This document shows, one piece after another, positions 1 to 8,416 of a stretch of 47,912 nucleotides of DNA (position 1 is the stretch's first letter; every line of letters starts with the position of its first letter). The stretch covers positions 1 to 47,912 of the forward strand of contig CANFLL010000025.1 of assembly GCA_947447825.1 (NCBI GenBank). The letters run 5' to 3'. The position numbers were made by a program, and so were the translations under genes. The notes under the pieces were generated by a model, which was not told the DNA's origin, did no database searches, and saw nothing but the letters and a program-made list of their open reading frames with translations. The DNA is from Chitinophagaceae bacterium. Lineage in GTDB: Bacteria > Bacteroidota > Bacteroidia > Chitinophagales > Chitinophagaceae.

Positions 1-203
1 GTTCTTGTAATGAGGATGGAGCGAAGGATTCAGCTCATTCGTTTGTACCAAGAAAGTCAACCTGAATTAATTCAGGGATGAACGAGTTTGGCTCAATAAT
101 GCGTAAAATTCCTTTTATGCAGAATGAGAAGAGCCGTGTGAAGGGAGACTTTCAAGCACGGTTCTGTGGGAGGCTTGGGCTGAAATGCCCTTGCCTACTC
201 GAC
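1..203 (+). mobile_element. Group II intron, 3' end (domain IV tail, V, VI)
   Basis: The window opens inside the last part of a group II intron. The diagnostic part is a 34-nt domain V at 131-164 followed by a domain VI hairpin and a plausible 3' splice site after 203. Bases 1-130 would be the tail of domain IV behind the maturase/reverse transcriptase gene, which must lie upstream of the window if the element is complete. No part of that protein is visible here. Such introns are self-splicing retroelements that move with the help of their encoded reverse transcriptase. Whether this one is intact or a fragment cannot be told from the window. Confidence 0.85.
131..203 (+). ncRNA. Group II intron domains V and VI
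   Basis: Domain V is exactly 34 nt (131-164). Its proximal helix is GAGCCGTG paired with CACGGTTC (including one G-U pair), followed by a 2-nt AG bulge. The distal helix is TGAAGG paired with CTTTCA and is capped by a GAGA tetraloop of the GNRA class. The catalytic AGC triad is in the first strand. Domain VI follows: AGGC/GCCT and GGGC/GCCC pairs stack around a TGAAAT loop. An unpaired A at 197 is placed as the branch-point, 7 nt from the proposed 3' end at 203 (sequence CTCGAC, ending in the usual AY). Confidence 0.85.
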
Positions 204-536
204 GGTATAAAAAAAATTAAATGCGTTTGCCCTGCCCTATTCTCTAGATTTGTTCAATTTAATTAAAAATATAAGTTTATCCCGTTTTTAAAGCTAATAT
301 AGAGGAGTTGTAAAAAACTTTTCCTTACTCCCTAAGAGAACAATAAATGTATTCTACTTATCAAGGCTAATTTCATTTGTAGTACACAGCCGCCAACCAA
401 AAATCTTGTAATGCTTGATATTGTTAGATTACAGCTTTCTTAGCTGCAACTTGGGTTAACTTGGAGTATTAAGTACTTGACAAGTGGTAAACTTTAGTGA
501 AGTCTTTAACTTGAGTCATGAACCAGTCCTCGACGG
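204..536. other. Noncoding gap downstream of the intron
   Basis: No convincing gene. It would begin with the 3' exon flanking the intron. From 448 to 515 there are five short AACTT/TACTT words at uneven spacing (448, 458, 474, 490, 508), some as small dyads such as ACTTGACAAGT. They do not fit a fixed period, and no function can be assigned. Confidence 0.4.
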
Positions 537-1472
537 CTATTTATGTTGAAGGTCTTTGGCGGCAACTAGTTTTAGGATGCTAACATTCAGTTCGAAACCA
601 ATAAGCAGAATGAGGGAATTGAGGTTTATTAAAAGCATTATAATCATTACAGTACCTATTGATCCATATACCCTATTATAGCCTGCAAAATGATTTACCC
701 AGTAGCTAAATAGTATGGTTGTTATGAGGGTAAGGGTGGTGGCCAGTACTGAACCGGGTGTAATGAGCGGCCATCTACGTTTAACAGAAGGCGCAAACTT
801 GTACACCAAAGCAATTCCATAAAATAAAAATAAGATGAGAATAATCCATCTAACCGCATCCCACCAAGGCAAATCTGCCTTCTTTTTCATGTGGAATAGC
901 TTTTTTAATAGTACCTCAAATTGATGATGTCCAATGAGCAACGTGGAGGAGGTTAGCACAAATACTATTAAAATGGCGGTGAGCACAATGGCACGCCAAC
1001 GTTTATGCAGAAAGAATACTTTGTTTTCTTGTATGGATTTATCGAACGTATGAATTACGCCCATCATCATGTTTGATGAATAGTAGATGAGCAAAATGAA
1101 CCCAAAGGAAAATACGCCAACATGCTTCACTAGTAAGTCGCCTAGAACATTCTTGATGAGCATGTATGTACTAGAATTGGGAGCAATGTCTTTGAAGAGT
1201 CCCATTATCTGTGCATCAAATTTGTTTGATTCTGGCAAATAAGGAATAATAGAAAACAGGAACAGTAAGCCAGCAGGTAATGCCATAATCATGTTGAAAG
1301 AAATGGCGGCGGAACGCTCTCTAAGGCCAGCCTTTTTGGCTTGCCTTATAAATTCAACGATTACATCATACAGAAAAAGATCTTGTAATCCTGAAAATGT
1401 TGTTCTCTTGCTTTTCCTAACCAGAAACGCAAGAGGAGGGAAGGCTAATAGCCTACGTTCAAATTTCGTCAT
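537..1472 (-). CDS. YihY/virulence factor BrkB family membrane protein
   Basis: A 311-residue inner-membrane protein of the YihY/BrkB (UPF0761) family. A short basic N-terminus is followed by the family region RERSAAISFNMIMALPAG at about residues 50-68 and about six hydrophobic segments spread to residue 300. The family was once called ribonuclease BN, an assignment later withdrawn, and its molecular role is still unclear. The ATG lies only 2 bp after the mltG stop, so the two genes are probably cotranscribed and may be translationally linked. Length is normal for the family. Family assignment is solid; function is not known. Confidence 0.9.
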   Translation of the reverse strand: MTKFERRLLAFPPLAFLVRKSKRTTFSGLQDLFLYDVIVEFIRQAKKAGLRERSAAISFNMIMALPAGLLFLFSIIPYLPESNKFDAQIMGLFKDIAPNSSTYMLIKNVLGDLLVKHVGVFSFGFILLIYYSSNMMMGVIHTFDKSIQENKVFFLHKRWRAIVLTAILIVFVLTSSTLLIGHHQFEVLLKKLFHMKKKADLPWWDAVRWIILILFLFYGIALVYKFAPSVKRRWPLITPGSVLATTLTLITTILFSYWVNHFAGYNRVYGSIGTVMIIMLLINLNSLILLIGFELNVSILKLVAAKDLQHK

Positions 1473-1474
1473 GC

Positions 1475-2503
1475 TTACTGTGTTTTCTTTCTTAATAGAT
1501 ATTCATTAAGGGCCTGTTGATACTGTTTGGCATACTTGCTATGTTCTGAAAAGTTACTACTGAAATTACTGTAACCACTAAAATCTGGCTTAGCTACAAA
1601 ATATAGATAATCGGTTGTTGGCGCATTCAGTACCGCATCTAATGTTTCTATGCTAGGTGTACAGATTGGTCCAGGTGGAAGTCCTTTGTTTTTATAAGTG
1701 TTATATGGGGATGAAACGGTAAGGTGTTGGAACAAAATTCTCTTCAATGTAAAATCTTTCAGGGCAAACTTCACGGTAGGGTCAGCACCCAAATTCATTC
1801 CTTTATGAAAACGGTTAATGTAAACACTTGCAATCTTACCCTTGTCTGCAAGCATGTTGGTTTCTTCCTCAACAATGGAGGCGATTGCATAAATCTCCTT
1901 AGGTTTAAAACCCATAGAAGTAGCTTTCTGGGTTCTATCTTCCATGTTCCAAAAGTCTTCACTGCTAGATTGTAGTTTTGCTATTATTTTACTCAACGGA
2001 GTGATGTAATAGAACGAATAGGTATTTGGAATAATAATGCTTGTGAACGTGTTTGTATCAACAGAAAACTGTTTTAAAGAATCATTGTTGGACAGAAACG
2101 CCATTACACTTGCAGAATCAGTAGAAAAGTTTTTACCAATTAGTTTAGCTAGGTCTTCTTTGGTTCGTATTTTATTAATAACCAGTTTAACTTCTGTTTG
2201 ACGATTGTTTCGAAGCATTCTGACAATTGAAAGGAGATTGTCGCTGTGTTTTATCTGAAATTTACCTGGCTTAACCTTGCCCCAAATGTTCATGGCATCT
2301 CCTAGAAGTTTAAATGCCCAACCATTGCTAATAATTTCTTTCTCAACAAACAATTCAGCTACCTCTTCCTTTCCTGTGTTCCCTTGAGGGATAACTACAG
2401 ATTTATTTTTTTCGGAAAACGCAGTGGCAGGCGCAAAAATTATATAAGCGGTTGCTGCTAATAGCGAGATGATTAACAGAATAATGATCGTAGTTTTTTT
2501 CAT
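1475..2503 (-). CDS. mltG: Endolytic murein transglycosylase MltG
   Basis: MltG cleaves nascent peptidoglycan glycan strands and is thought to terminate their elongation. It is anchored in the inner membrane with a periplasmic catalytic domain. One N-terminal transmembrane helix (residues 4-23) is followed by a LysM-like region and the YceG domain. The signature ASIVEEET at 208-215 holds the expected catalytic Glu212. ADPTVKFAL and GLPPGPICTP are further conserved stretches. An in-frame TTG at 2518 exists, but the ATG at 2503 gives a clean membrane signal and was chosen. The start lies only about 16 nt behind the terminator that closes secG. The YihY gene follows after 2 bp. Confidence 0.95.
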   Translation of the reverse strand: MKKTTIIILLIISLLAATAYIIFAPATAFSEKNKSVVIPQGNTGKEEVAELFVEKEIISNGWAFKLLGDAMNIWGKVKPGKFQIKHSDNLLSIVRMLRNNRQTEVKLVINKIRTKEDLAKLIGKNFSTDSASVMAFLSNNDSLKQFSVDTNTFTSIIIPNTYSFYYITPLSKIIAKLQSSSEDFWNMEDRTQKATSMGFKPKEIYAIASIVEEETNMLADKGKIASVYINRFHKGMNLGADPTVKFALKDFTLKRILFQHLTVSSPYNTYKNKGLPPGPICTPSIETLDAVLNAPTTDYLYFVAKPDFSGYSNFSSNFSEHSKYAKQYQQALNEYLLRKKTQ

Positions 2504-2519
2504 GTGGTAAATAAACAAA

Positions 2520-2551
2520 AATCCCCGTTAAGTTTTCACCTAGCGGGGATT
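2520..2551 (-). terminator. Rho-independent terminator after secG
   Basis: Arms 2520-2530 and 2541-2551 form an 11-bp stem with a CCCC/GGGG core and one G-T pair, and a 10-nt loop. On the minus strand the hairpin is followed by TTTTGTTTATTT. It closes the lptE-secG transcript. The T tract runs nearly into the mltG start codon, so mltG is reached by read-through or from a promoter inside or just before the hairpin. Confidence 0.85.
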
Positions 2552-2572
2552 AAATGTGGGTTAATTAATAAA

Positions 2573-2869
2573 TTATTTTTTCAAAGGAGCTGGAGCGGTA
2601 GTATTCACCTTTTGTAAAAGTGAATTGTCAACACTTGTAGAGCCACCTTTTAAGAACAAAGTTGAAGTCAAAGCCAATACAGCAATGATACCAGCAAACA
2701 ACCAAGTACCTTTCTCTAATACATCAGTAGTTTGTTTTACACCCATGGTATTGTTGTTCAATCCGCCAACGCTACCAGAAAGTCCACCACCTTTAGGATT
2801 TTGAATTAATACCACAAATCCTAAAGCGACAGAAGCTAAAACGATTAAAGCTAAAAATAAGTAAACCAT
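2573..2869 (-). CDS. secG: Preprotein translocase subunit SecG
   Basis: SecG is the small accessory subunit of the SecYEG protein-export channel in the inner membrane. The 98-residue protein has the two expected transmembrane helices (about 2-22 and 55-75). The conserved cytoplasmic loop between them contains QNPKGGGLSG and a Gly/Asn-rich stretch. The C-terminal tail is polar and short. It is 9 bp downstream of the helical-repeat gene and is the last gene before a strong terminator. The order lptE, helical-repeat protein, secG fits an envelope-biogenesis operon. Confidence 0.95.
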   Translation of the reverse strand: MVYLFLALIVLASVALGFVVLIQNPKGGGLSGSVGGLNNNTMGVKQTTDVLEKGTWLFAGIIAVLALTSTLFLKGGSTSVDNSLLQKVNTTAPAPLKK

Positions 2870-2878
2870 AATATGAAT

Positions 2879-4345
2879 TTAGATTCCTTTTAATTGTTGA
2901 ATCTTGCTTGCAAAATAAGTGGATTTGGTAGGATCTAAAAAACTTAATTTTATATAAAGCTGAATTGCTTTACTAACCTTACCTTGTTTGATGAATACAT
3001 CAGCCATCGTTTCAGTCACAATCTCCTTTGCTTCGATGGAAGTTTTTGCAATATTTTGTATTGCTTTCTCCAATTCAGGGTCAGTGCCTAAGTCTTGTGG
3101 GTTAGTATCTGTTTTTTTAATCTGTTTCAACCAATCAGTAAACCTTCTCATTTGCATGGTTAGTTTGTCTTGTGGTTGTTTAGTTAAGTCTATTTTTATT
3201 CCCTGAGAAGCAAAATAATCTACCGTATGAAGGTGGTGTTCATTCTCAAATTCGAACTTAGAGTTTTCTTGAACTGGTTTATTAAAACCTTCAGCTTGCG
3301 TAGAAATTAGCGAAGAAATATTGTTCTCATACTTTCCTCCTGCTTCCTCTTCCTCATCATTGTTTTCCTCTTCAGCTTCTTCAAATTGCTTATTTGCAAA
3401 GGCTTCACTAATAGATACAGCGTCTGATAAGTTATCATCTTCAACAGTAAGTGGCGTTTCATGGGCAAACCCTCGGAAGGAATAAGAAGGAATGGTTGAA
3501 GCAACTTCTTCAATTTTCGTTTCTATATCCTGAGGAACTTCTTGCGGAATGAACGCTTCAACTTTTTCTTCTAATATTTCCTTTTCCTCAATTACTGGTT
3601 GAAAAGGTTTGCTAACATATATGGAAGATGATGTATCTGGTGTAGTTTCTTCATTAGTAGAAAAGAAAGAAAAAGAAGGGATACTACTAACTACTGCTGC
3701 GGCACTATTAATTGCTTCAATCTCAGCACCTGTTGAAAAGGCACTAACACTCGGTTCAGTCTCTTCAAAAGACAGCTTGCTTGTGGTAGTGGCAATTGCA
3801 ATAGGTTCTTCTAGAATATTAGGCAACTTAGAACTTTCTTCAGCAACAAAACCATCGGCTTTATTACCCAATAGATTCTTTACAGCCTCAAGAGTAGGAA
3901 CCTTAATGTCATTATCCTGTTTTGAAAAAAGAGTATTGTAATCAAAACTATTTTCAGCTTTGGCATTAAATTCATCCTTTAATTCTTCCGTTTGAGGGAT
4001 GTATGCTTGAGAACCAAGAAGCGAAGTTGGGAAGATGTTTTCTTCAACTATTGGCTTTATGCTTTCTAGAATAGGTTCAGATTCCTGAAAATGTAAATCA
4101 GGAACTGACACTTCTTTCTCGTTCAAAAGATAATTAAGCCAAACTTGATTGCTGAAATACAAGGAAGCTTTCTGTAATTGATATTGGTAATTGTAACTAT
4201 TGTCTTTTTTTTGTTTAAGGGCAAGTATAAACTGAGCTGGAGAGAAAAAGGGATATTCTCTTACAACTGCTGATATTTCATCAACATTTGTATTGTTAAA
4301 TTGCTTACTCCCAGTTATACTGTATAATACTTCTTCAGACGTCAT
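2879..4345 (-). CDS. Uncharacterised protein with C-terminal helical (TPR-like) repeat
   Basis: This 488-residue protein has no recognised enzyme domain. The N-terminal 90 residues are helical (starting MTSEEVLYSITGS). A long acidic, low-complexity middle (about 100-370) is rich in Glu, Ser, Thr and Pro. The C-terminus (about 430-488) reads as a TPR-like helical pair: ETMADVFIKQGKVSKAIQLY followed by KLSFLDPTKSTYFASKI. There is no signal peptide, so it is probably cytoplasmic. It sits between lptE (22 bp upstream) and secG (9 bp downstream), which suggests a role at the envelope as a scaffold or adaptor. That role is inference from position only. Confidence 0.85.
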   Translation of the reverse strand: MTSEEVLYSITGSKQFNNTNVDEISAVVREYPFFSPAQFILALKQKKDNSYNYQYQLQKASLYFSNQVWLNYLLNEKEVSVPDLHFQESEPILESIKPIVEENIFPTSLLGSQAYIPQTEELKDEFNAKAENSFDYNTLFSKQDNDIKVPTLEAVKNLLGNKADGFVAEESSKLPNILEEPIAIATTTSKLSFEETEPSVSAFSTGAEIEAINSAAAVVSSIPSFSFFSTNEETTPDTSSSIYVSKPFQPVIEEKEILEEKVEAFIPQEVPQDIETKIEEVASTIPSYSFRGFAHETPLTVEDDNLSDAVSISEAFANKQFEEAEEENNDEEEEAGGKYENNISSLISTQAEGFNKPVQENSKFEFENEHHLHTVDYFASQGIKIDLTKQPQDKLTMQMRRFTDWLKQIKKTDTNPQDLGTDPELEKAIQNIAKTSIEAKEIVTETMADVFIKQGKVSKAIQLYIKLSFLDPTKSTYFASKIQQLKGI

Positions 4346-4367
4346 ATTAGGGTGAAATTAATAAAAA

Positions 4368-4889
4368 TTACCAATTAGAGAATATTCGATTAAAAATTTC
4401 ATCAGTGATGTTACTAAGAATCTGATCTTGAAGCTTTACTTCTGCTTGTTGCAATGATAAATCAGCAGAAAAATCGAAGTTACGGGAGACATCATATTCA
4501 TCTGTTTTGTTTTCCACATTGTTTTTCACAATTAAATGAACACCCACATTTAATCTATTCCCAGTTGCCTGATTTGCTGCAATTGCTGTTGTGGAAACAG
4601 AATAATCTGAGATGTATCCAGATATTTGTAGGTTTGCGTCATCATTATTTGTTCTGGTTAACTTGGTTTGACTTACTATCTTTTGCTGAATCTTATTCGT
4701 TAACAGCGGACTAAGTGTTGGGTTGATGTACCTCGCTTTATTTTCGAAGAACCCTATTTTTATTGTTTTTATTTTTGAGTAATCAATCGAAACATCCTTA
4801 AAAGAGTATATGCCACAAGATTGACCAAATGTCAAAATTGAGAATAGAAAAATAAATAAGGCGAGGTGTCGAGCTATTCTTGTATGCAT
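4368..4889 (-). CDS. lptE: LPS assembly lipoprotein LptE
   Basis: LptE is the outer-membrane lipoprotein that plugs and assembles the LptD barrel, through which lipopolysaccharide reaches the cell surface. The 173-residue protein has a hydrophobic signal (residues 8-22) ending at FGQSC, with Cys25 as the likely lipidated residue. The lipobox is weak. The Bacteroidota LptE pattern is clear: GIYSFKDVSIDYSKIKTIKI, then ENKARYINPTLSPLLTNKIQ and an amphipathic strand-rich body. The next gene follows after 22 bp. lptD is not in the window. Confidence 0.9.
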   Translation of the reverse strand: MHTRIARHLALFIFLFSILTFGQSCGIYSFKDVSIDYSKIKTIKIGFFENKARYINPTLSPLLTNKIQQKIVSQTKLTRTNNDDANLQISGYISDYSVSTTAIAANQATGNRLNVGVHLIVKNNVENKTDEYDVSRNFDFSADLSLQQAEVKLQDQILSNITDEIFNRIFSNW

Positions 4890-4925
4890 TAATCTTTGTT
4901 TGTGTTAAGATGAGCAACTGTAAGT

Positions 4926-6209
4926 TTAAAGATTATCTATATCATACTCTATTAGTTTTCGATAGAGCGTTCTTTCACTAATGCCTAATTCTTTGCTAGC
5001 ATCTTTCCTTTTTCCTTTATGCTTTTTAAGTGCTTTGATGATTAATTCTTTCTCTACAACCATTATGTTTAGTGTTTCTTCTATTTCTTCGTGGGTATAT
5101 ATTTCATCATCATTCAACAACACAGGCTGACCATTGGCAGTATGAATGAAACTAGGTTGATTTGATGCAGGCTGCATCACTTTAGTTTGTGATAAAGTGG
5201 ATGTTGAATCATGGTTTTGAGAATGGAACTCTGAACTCAAAGATTCTTTAATAAAGTCTGAAGTGCTTCCTGTTAAAGAAGGATTCTTCAAAATCTCTAC
5301 AAACATTTTTTTAAGCTCCGTAACATCTTTTTTCATATCGAAGAAAAGTTTATAGAGTATTTCTCTTTCATTCGCAAATTCTCCTTGTGGTGCAGCATCA
5401 CTTGCCAGCATTGGCATTCTGTTCATCACCTTTTCTGGTAAAAACCTTTTCAATGCTGCTGCGTCAACACTATTGTTCGTACTTAGAACCGATATTTGTT
5501 CTGCTAAATTTTTTAACTCTCTAACATTTCCCGGAAAAGGGTAGGCAACCAATAGTTTTTTAGCAGCATCATCCAGTTGAACTGGGTTTGTTTTATATCG
5601 TTCAGCAAAATCGACTACAAACTTTCTGAATAAAATCAAAACATCTTCCTGTCTATCTCTCAATGCGGGCATTCTTATTGGAACAGTGCTTAAACGATAA
5701 TACAAATCCTGTCTGAAACGACCTTTTTCTGCAAACTCCAATAGTTCCCTATTGGTAGCCGCAATAACACGAACATCAGTTTTTTGAACCTTCGATGAAC
5801 CAACACGAATAAACTCTCCAGTTTCTAAAACTCTCAACAATCTTGCTTGAGTGCCAAGTGGCATTTCACCAATTTCATCTAGGAAGATAGTGCCACCATT
5901 AACTGTTTCAAAATAACCTTTTCTACTATCTACTGCTCCAGTGAAAGCACCTTTTTCGTGTCCAAACAGTTCACTATCTATTGTTCCTTCGGGTATTGCG
6001 CCACAGTTTAGTGCTATAAATGGATTATGTTTTCTGCTTGATGTGGCATGTATAATTTGAGATATTACTTCTTTACCAACCCCACTTTCTCCTACTACAA
6101 GCACCGTTAAATCTGTTGCAGCTACTTGAACAGCGGTATTAAGTGCAAAGTTCAATGCGGGAGAATTACCAATTATTCCAAACCTGTTTTTTATGCTTTG
6201 TAAATCCAT
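4926..6209 (-). CDS. Sigma-54-dependent transcriptional activator (AAA+ and Fis HTH, no receiver domain)
   Basis: An enhancer-binding ATPase that remodels RNA polymerase carrying sigma-54. The AAA+ domain starts almost at the N-terminus. Walker A is GESGVGKE (40-47), the sigma-54 contact loop is GAFTGA (87-92) and Walker B is TIFLDEIGE (107-115). A Fis-type helix-turn-helix ends the protein (KRKDASKELGISERTLYRKL). There is no N-terminal receiver, PAS or GAF domain, so activity is not obviously set by phosphorylation. A linker of about 110 residues separates the two domains. It lies 36 bp upstream of lptE and probably heads or shares the envelope operon. Its target promoters are unknown. Confidence 0.93.
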   Translation of the reverse strand: MDLQSIKNRFGIIGNSPALNFALNTAVQVAATDLTVLVVGESGVGKEVISQIIHATSSRKHNPFIALNCGAIPEGTIDSELFGHEKGAFTGAVDSRKGYFETVNGGTIFLDEIGEMPLGTQARLLRVLETGEFIRVGSSKVQKTDVRVIAATNRELLEFAEKGRFRQDLYYRLSTVPIRMPALRDRQEDVLILFRKFVVDFAERYKTNPVQLDDAAKKLLVAYPFPGNVRELKNLAEQISVLSTNNSVDAAALKRFLPEKVMNRMPMLASDAAPQGEFANEREILYKLFFDMKKDVTELKKMFVEILKNPSLTGSTSDFIKESLSSEFHSQNHDSTSTLSQTKVMQPASNQPSFIHTANGQPVLLNDDEIYTHEEIEETLNIMVVEKELIIKALKKHKGKRKDASKELGISERTLYRKLIEYDIDNL

Positions 6210-6219
6210 TTTATTAAAT

Positions 6220-6556
6220 CTAATGATTATTTAATACCTCAATTACTTCGTTGTAATGCAGCGGTAAATACTTTGTTACAATTACAAATAAATTGTAATT
6301 ATCTATTTCATCATACTCATGCGTTATTTTATTTCGTGTTGAAATTACTTGCTGTAATATGATATATTTTATGTGTAATCTATTTGCCATGAACTTTTTA
6401 GTGCTTCTACAATTATTTCAATCCCTCTTTCTACAACCCAACTGACCTCATATTTCTGATATGCTTCAGGACTAAGCCTTTTGTTGTTATGTCAATATTT
6501 TCAATTGCATGTAGAATATCTTCCAGATACTTTTTAAGCTTCTCCTTTTCCTCCAT
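6220..6556 (-). pseudogene. HEPN-domain toxin gene broken by two frameshifts
   Basis: Three overlapping reading-frame segments read as one DUF86-type HEPN protein, usually the RNase-like toxin partner of a MNT nucleotidyltransferase. The first frame starts at ATG 6556 (MEEKEKLKKYLEDILHAIEN). The reading then needs a shift near the TTTT run at 6479-6482 to continue as LSPEAYQKYEVSWVVERGIE. A second shift, at the TTTTT run 6395-6399, continues to RNKITHEYDEID and the stop at 6220. The last segment still holds the HEPN active-site pattern R-x4-H (RNKITH). Its start overlaps the nucleotidyltransferase gene by 23 bp. Both breaks sit at homopolymers, so real decay and sequencing error are both possible. 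Confidence 0.8.
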
Positions 6557-6872
6557 ATATCATGGTTTTATTACTTTCAACAAAAGCATTAAAATATTTA
6601 TTCCTGAATTTTCGATTCTTAACAAGGTCAATTCTTCTTCCAAGAATATTTTTCAACTTAATTTGAAGGTCAGTAAAATTCATTGAGTAGTCATATTCGC
6701 CATCGCTCCATCCTTTGAAATTTTCTATGTCTATCTCATATAAAAAGTCTACATCACTGTTTACATTCATTGTTCTGGAGGAGGCTGACCCAAGCACGTG
6801 CAGACACTTTACAAAGTGCTTTTCGCATACCTCATTAATTGTTTCAATATTCTCTTTTATAATCTTGTTCAT
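6534..6872 (-). CDS. MNT-type nucleotidyltransferase, antitoxin of a MNT/HEPN module
   Basis: A 112-residue minimal nucleotidyltransferase. The active-site pattern is present: G28-S29, ten residues, then D40-V-D42 (SDVDFLYEI). A third acidic residue is likely Asp82 in RRIDLVKN. Proteins of this family pair with HEPN toxins, and characterised members silence the toxin by adding nucleotides to it. The gene begins 9 bp after miaB and overlaps the HEPN start by 23 bp, so it is embedded in the miaB to secG gene series and was probably inserted there. It appears intact although its partner is broken. Confidence 0.87.
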   Translation of the reverse strand: MNKIIKENIETINEVCEKHFVKCLHVLGSASSRTMNVNSDVDFLYEIDIENFKGWSDGEYDYSMNFTDLQIKLKNILGRRIDLVKNRKFRNKYFNAFVESNKTMIYGGKGEA

Positions 6873-6881
6873 TATTTGAAT

Positions 6882-8306
6882 TTACTCCACAATTTCTCCC
6901 AACAAAGTTGCCCTAGTGCAACTTGCAATTTTTACCAGAACAAAGTCTCCTTTTTGGTAGTTGTAATTTCCTTTAGGAAATACTACTGATTTGTTTTGTT
7001 CATTTCTTCCTGCCCAATCCAAATCACTTTTCTTGCTTTTACCATCAATCAAAACCTTAAATGTCTGACCAATGTCTCTCAGGTTGCTTGCAGTAGATTG
7101 AATGCCTTGCATATCCACCACTTCTTGCAATCTTCTTTTCTTAACGTCTAATGGCACATCATCTTCAAATCTTTTTGCGGCAAGTGTGCCAGGGCGTTCG
7201 CTGTAAAAATACATGTAGCTCATGTCGTATTTACAGTACTCCATCACACTTAACGTTTCCTTGTGGTCTTCTTCAGTTTCTGTACAAAAGCCTGTAATAA
7301 TATCTGCAGTTATGCTACAGTTTGGAATAATCTCTTTAATGCGGTCTATTTTAGCCAAATACCATTCCTTCGAGTAAGTTCTGTTCATTAATTGCAGCAA
7401 CCTTGTGCTGCCACTTTGAAGTGGGAAATGGATATGATTACATACGTTTTCATACTTTGCCATAACAAAAAGTACGTCGTCGGTAATGTCTTTGGGGTGG
7501 GAAGTGCTGAATCTTATGCGTAAGTTTTCATCAATCAGTGCAACGCTTTCTAGTAGGTCTGCAAAGTTGATGAACTGGTCTTTTTGTTCGTCATGCCAGT
7601 TATAGCTATCAACGTTTTGCCCTAGAAGAGTTATTTCTTTATAGCCATTATTGAACAATTCTTGCGCTTCTGCAACAATGGAATGGGCATCACGACTACG
7701 CTCACGGCCACGAGTAAAAGGAACTACACAAAAGCTGCACATGTTGTTACAGCCACGCATGATGGACACAAAAGCACTGACTCCATTACTATCCAATCTG
7801 ATGGGAGAGATGTCTGCATAAGTTTCCTCACGACTTAGCAGCACATTAACCGCTTTTTGACCCGTTTCGGCTCTTTCAATTAGGGAAGGTAAGCTTCTGT
7901 AACTATCTGGTCCCACAACAATATCTACTAGCTTTTCTTCTTCTAATAGTTTTGTTTTAAGTCTTTCTGCCATGCAACCAAGCACACCAACAAGCACACT
8001 TTTATTCGCTTCTTTTAGTTTTCTGAACTCTGTGAGTCTTTTTCGAACAGTGGCTTCTGCCTTTTCGCGAATAGAACAAGTATTTACAAATATTAATTCT
8101 GCCTCTTCCACGTTTTTGGTGGCTCCGTAACCATTACTATTCAGTATGGAAGCAACAATTTCAGTATCGCTGAAATTCATGGCGCAACCATAACTCTCTA
8201 TATAAAAATACTTTTTGTAAACATTTTTAACGTCACTAATCGGCGTATATGCTTCGCCTTGCCTTACTTCATCGTGCGTCTTATTTTCTATTTCTAGTAA
8301 ATCCAT
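6882..8306 (-). CDS. miaB: tRNA-2-methylthio-N6-dimethylallyladenosine synthase MiaB
   Basis: MiaB is a radical-SAM methylthiotransferase that converts i6A37 to ms2i6A37 in tRNAs reading UNN codons. The 474-residue protein has the three family domains. The N-terminal methylthiotransferase domain ligates one Fe-S cluster (Cys41, Cys77, Cys111). The radical-SAM domain has CNNMCSFC (Cys186, 190, 193), and a TRAM domain lies at about 410-474. The stretch [12 protein letters not shown] is typical of MiaB rather than MtaB or RimO. It is the first gene of the minus-strand block, with the MNT/HEPN pair directly behind it. Confidence 0.97.
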   Translation of the reverse strand: MDLLEIENKTHDEVRQGEAYTPISDVKNVYKKYFYIESYGCAMNFSDTEIVASILNSNGYGATKNVEEAELIFVNTCSIREKAEATVRKRLTEFRKLKEANKSVLVGVLGCMAERLKTKLLEEEKLVDIVVGPDSYRSLPSLIERAETGQKAVNVLLSREETYADISPIRLDSNGVSAFVSIMRGCNNMCSFCVVPFTRGRERSRDAHSIVAEAQELFNNGYKEITLLGQNVDSYNWHDEQKDQFINFADLLESVALIDENLRIRFSTSHPKDITDDVLFVMAKYENVCNHIHFPLQSGSTRLLQLMNRTYSKEWYLAKIDRIKEIIPNCSITADIITGFCTETEEDHKETLSVMEYCKYDMSYMYFYSERPGTLAAKRFEDDVPLDVKKRRLQEVVDMQGIQSTASNLRDIGQTFKVLIDGKSKKSDLDWAGRNEQNKSVVFPKGNYNYQKGDFVLVKIASCTRATLLGEIVE

Positions 8307-8386
8307 TAACTATTAAAAATTAGGACTGCAAAAATATAGAATAAATGTCAGTTTGGCAGCATTATAAATGATGGATGAGCAATCCT

Positions 8387-8394
8387 TATTTTTG
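8387..8394 (+). promoter_or_regulatory. Candidate Bacteroidota -7 box for the DUF3078 gene
   Basis: TATTTTTG fits the Bacteroidota -7 consensus TAnnTTTG and lies 22 bp before the ATG at 8417. No TTTG (-33) element was found at the usual spacing, so this rests on one box and its position in the gap between divergent genes. Confidence 0.4.
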
Positions 8395-8416
8395 ACACCC
8401 AAAAAACAAGAATTTG

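Noticed and set aside
78-266. A 62-codon frame in the intron tail
   Set aside because: It overlaps domains V and VI of the group II intron, so its coding look is accidental.
3609-3941. A 110-codon plus-strand frame inside the helical-repeat gene
   Set aside because: It is the opposite strand of an acidic low-complexity coding region, which leaves the complement open by composition. Similar shadows at 18769-19161, 22195-22617 and 44673-45026 were dropped for the same reason.
6220-6556. Programmed frameshifting in the HEPN gene
   Set aside because: Two shifts at two homopolymer runs without a recognisable stimulator structure fit decay or read error more simply.
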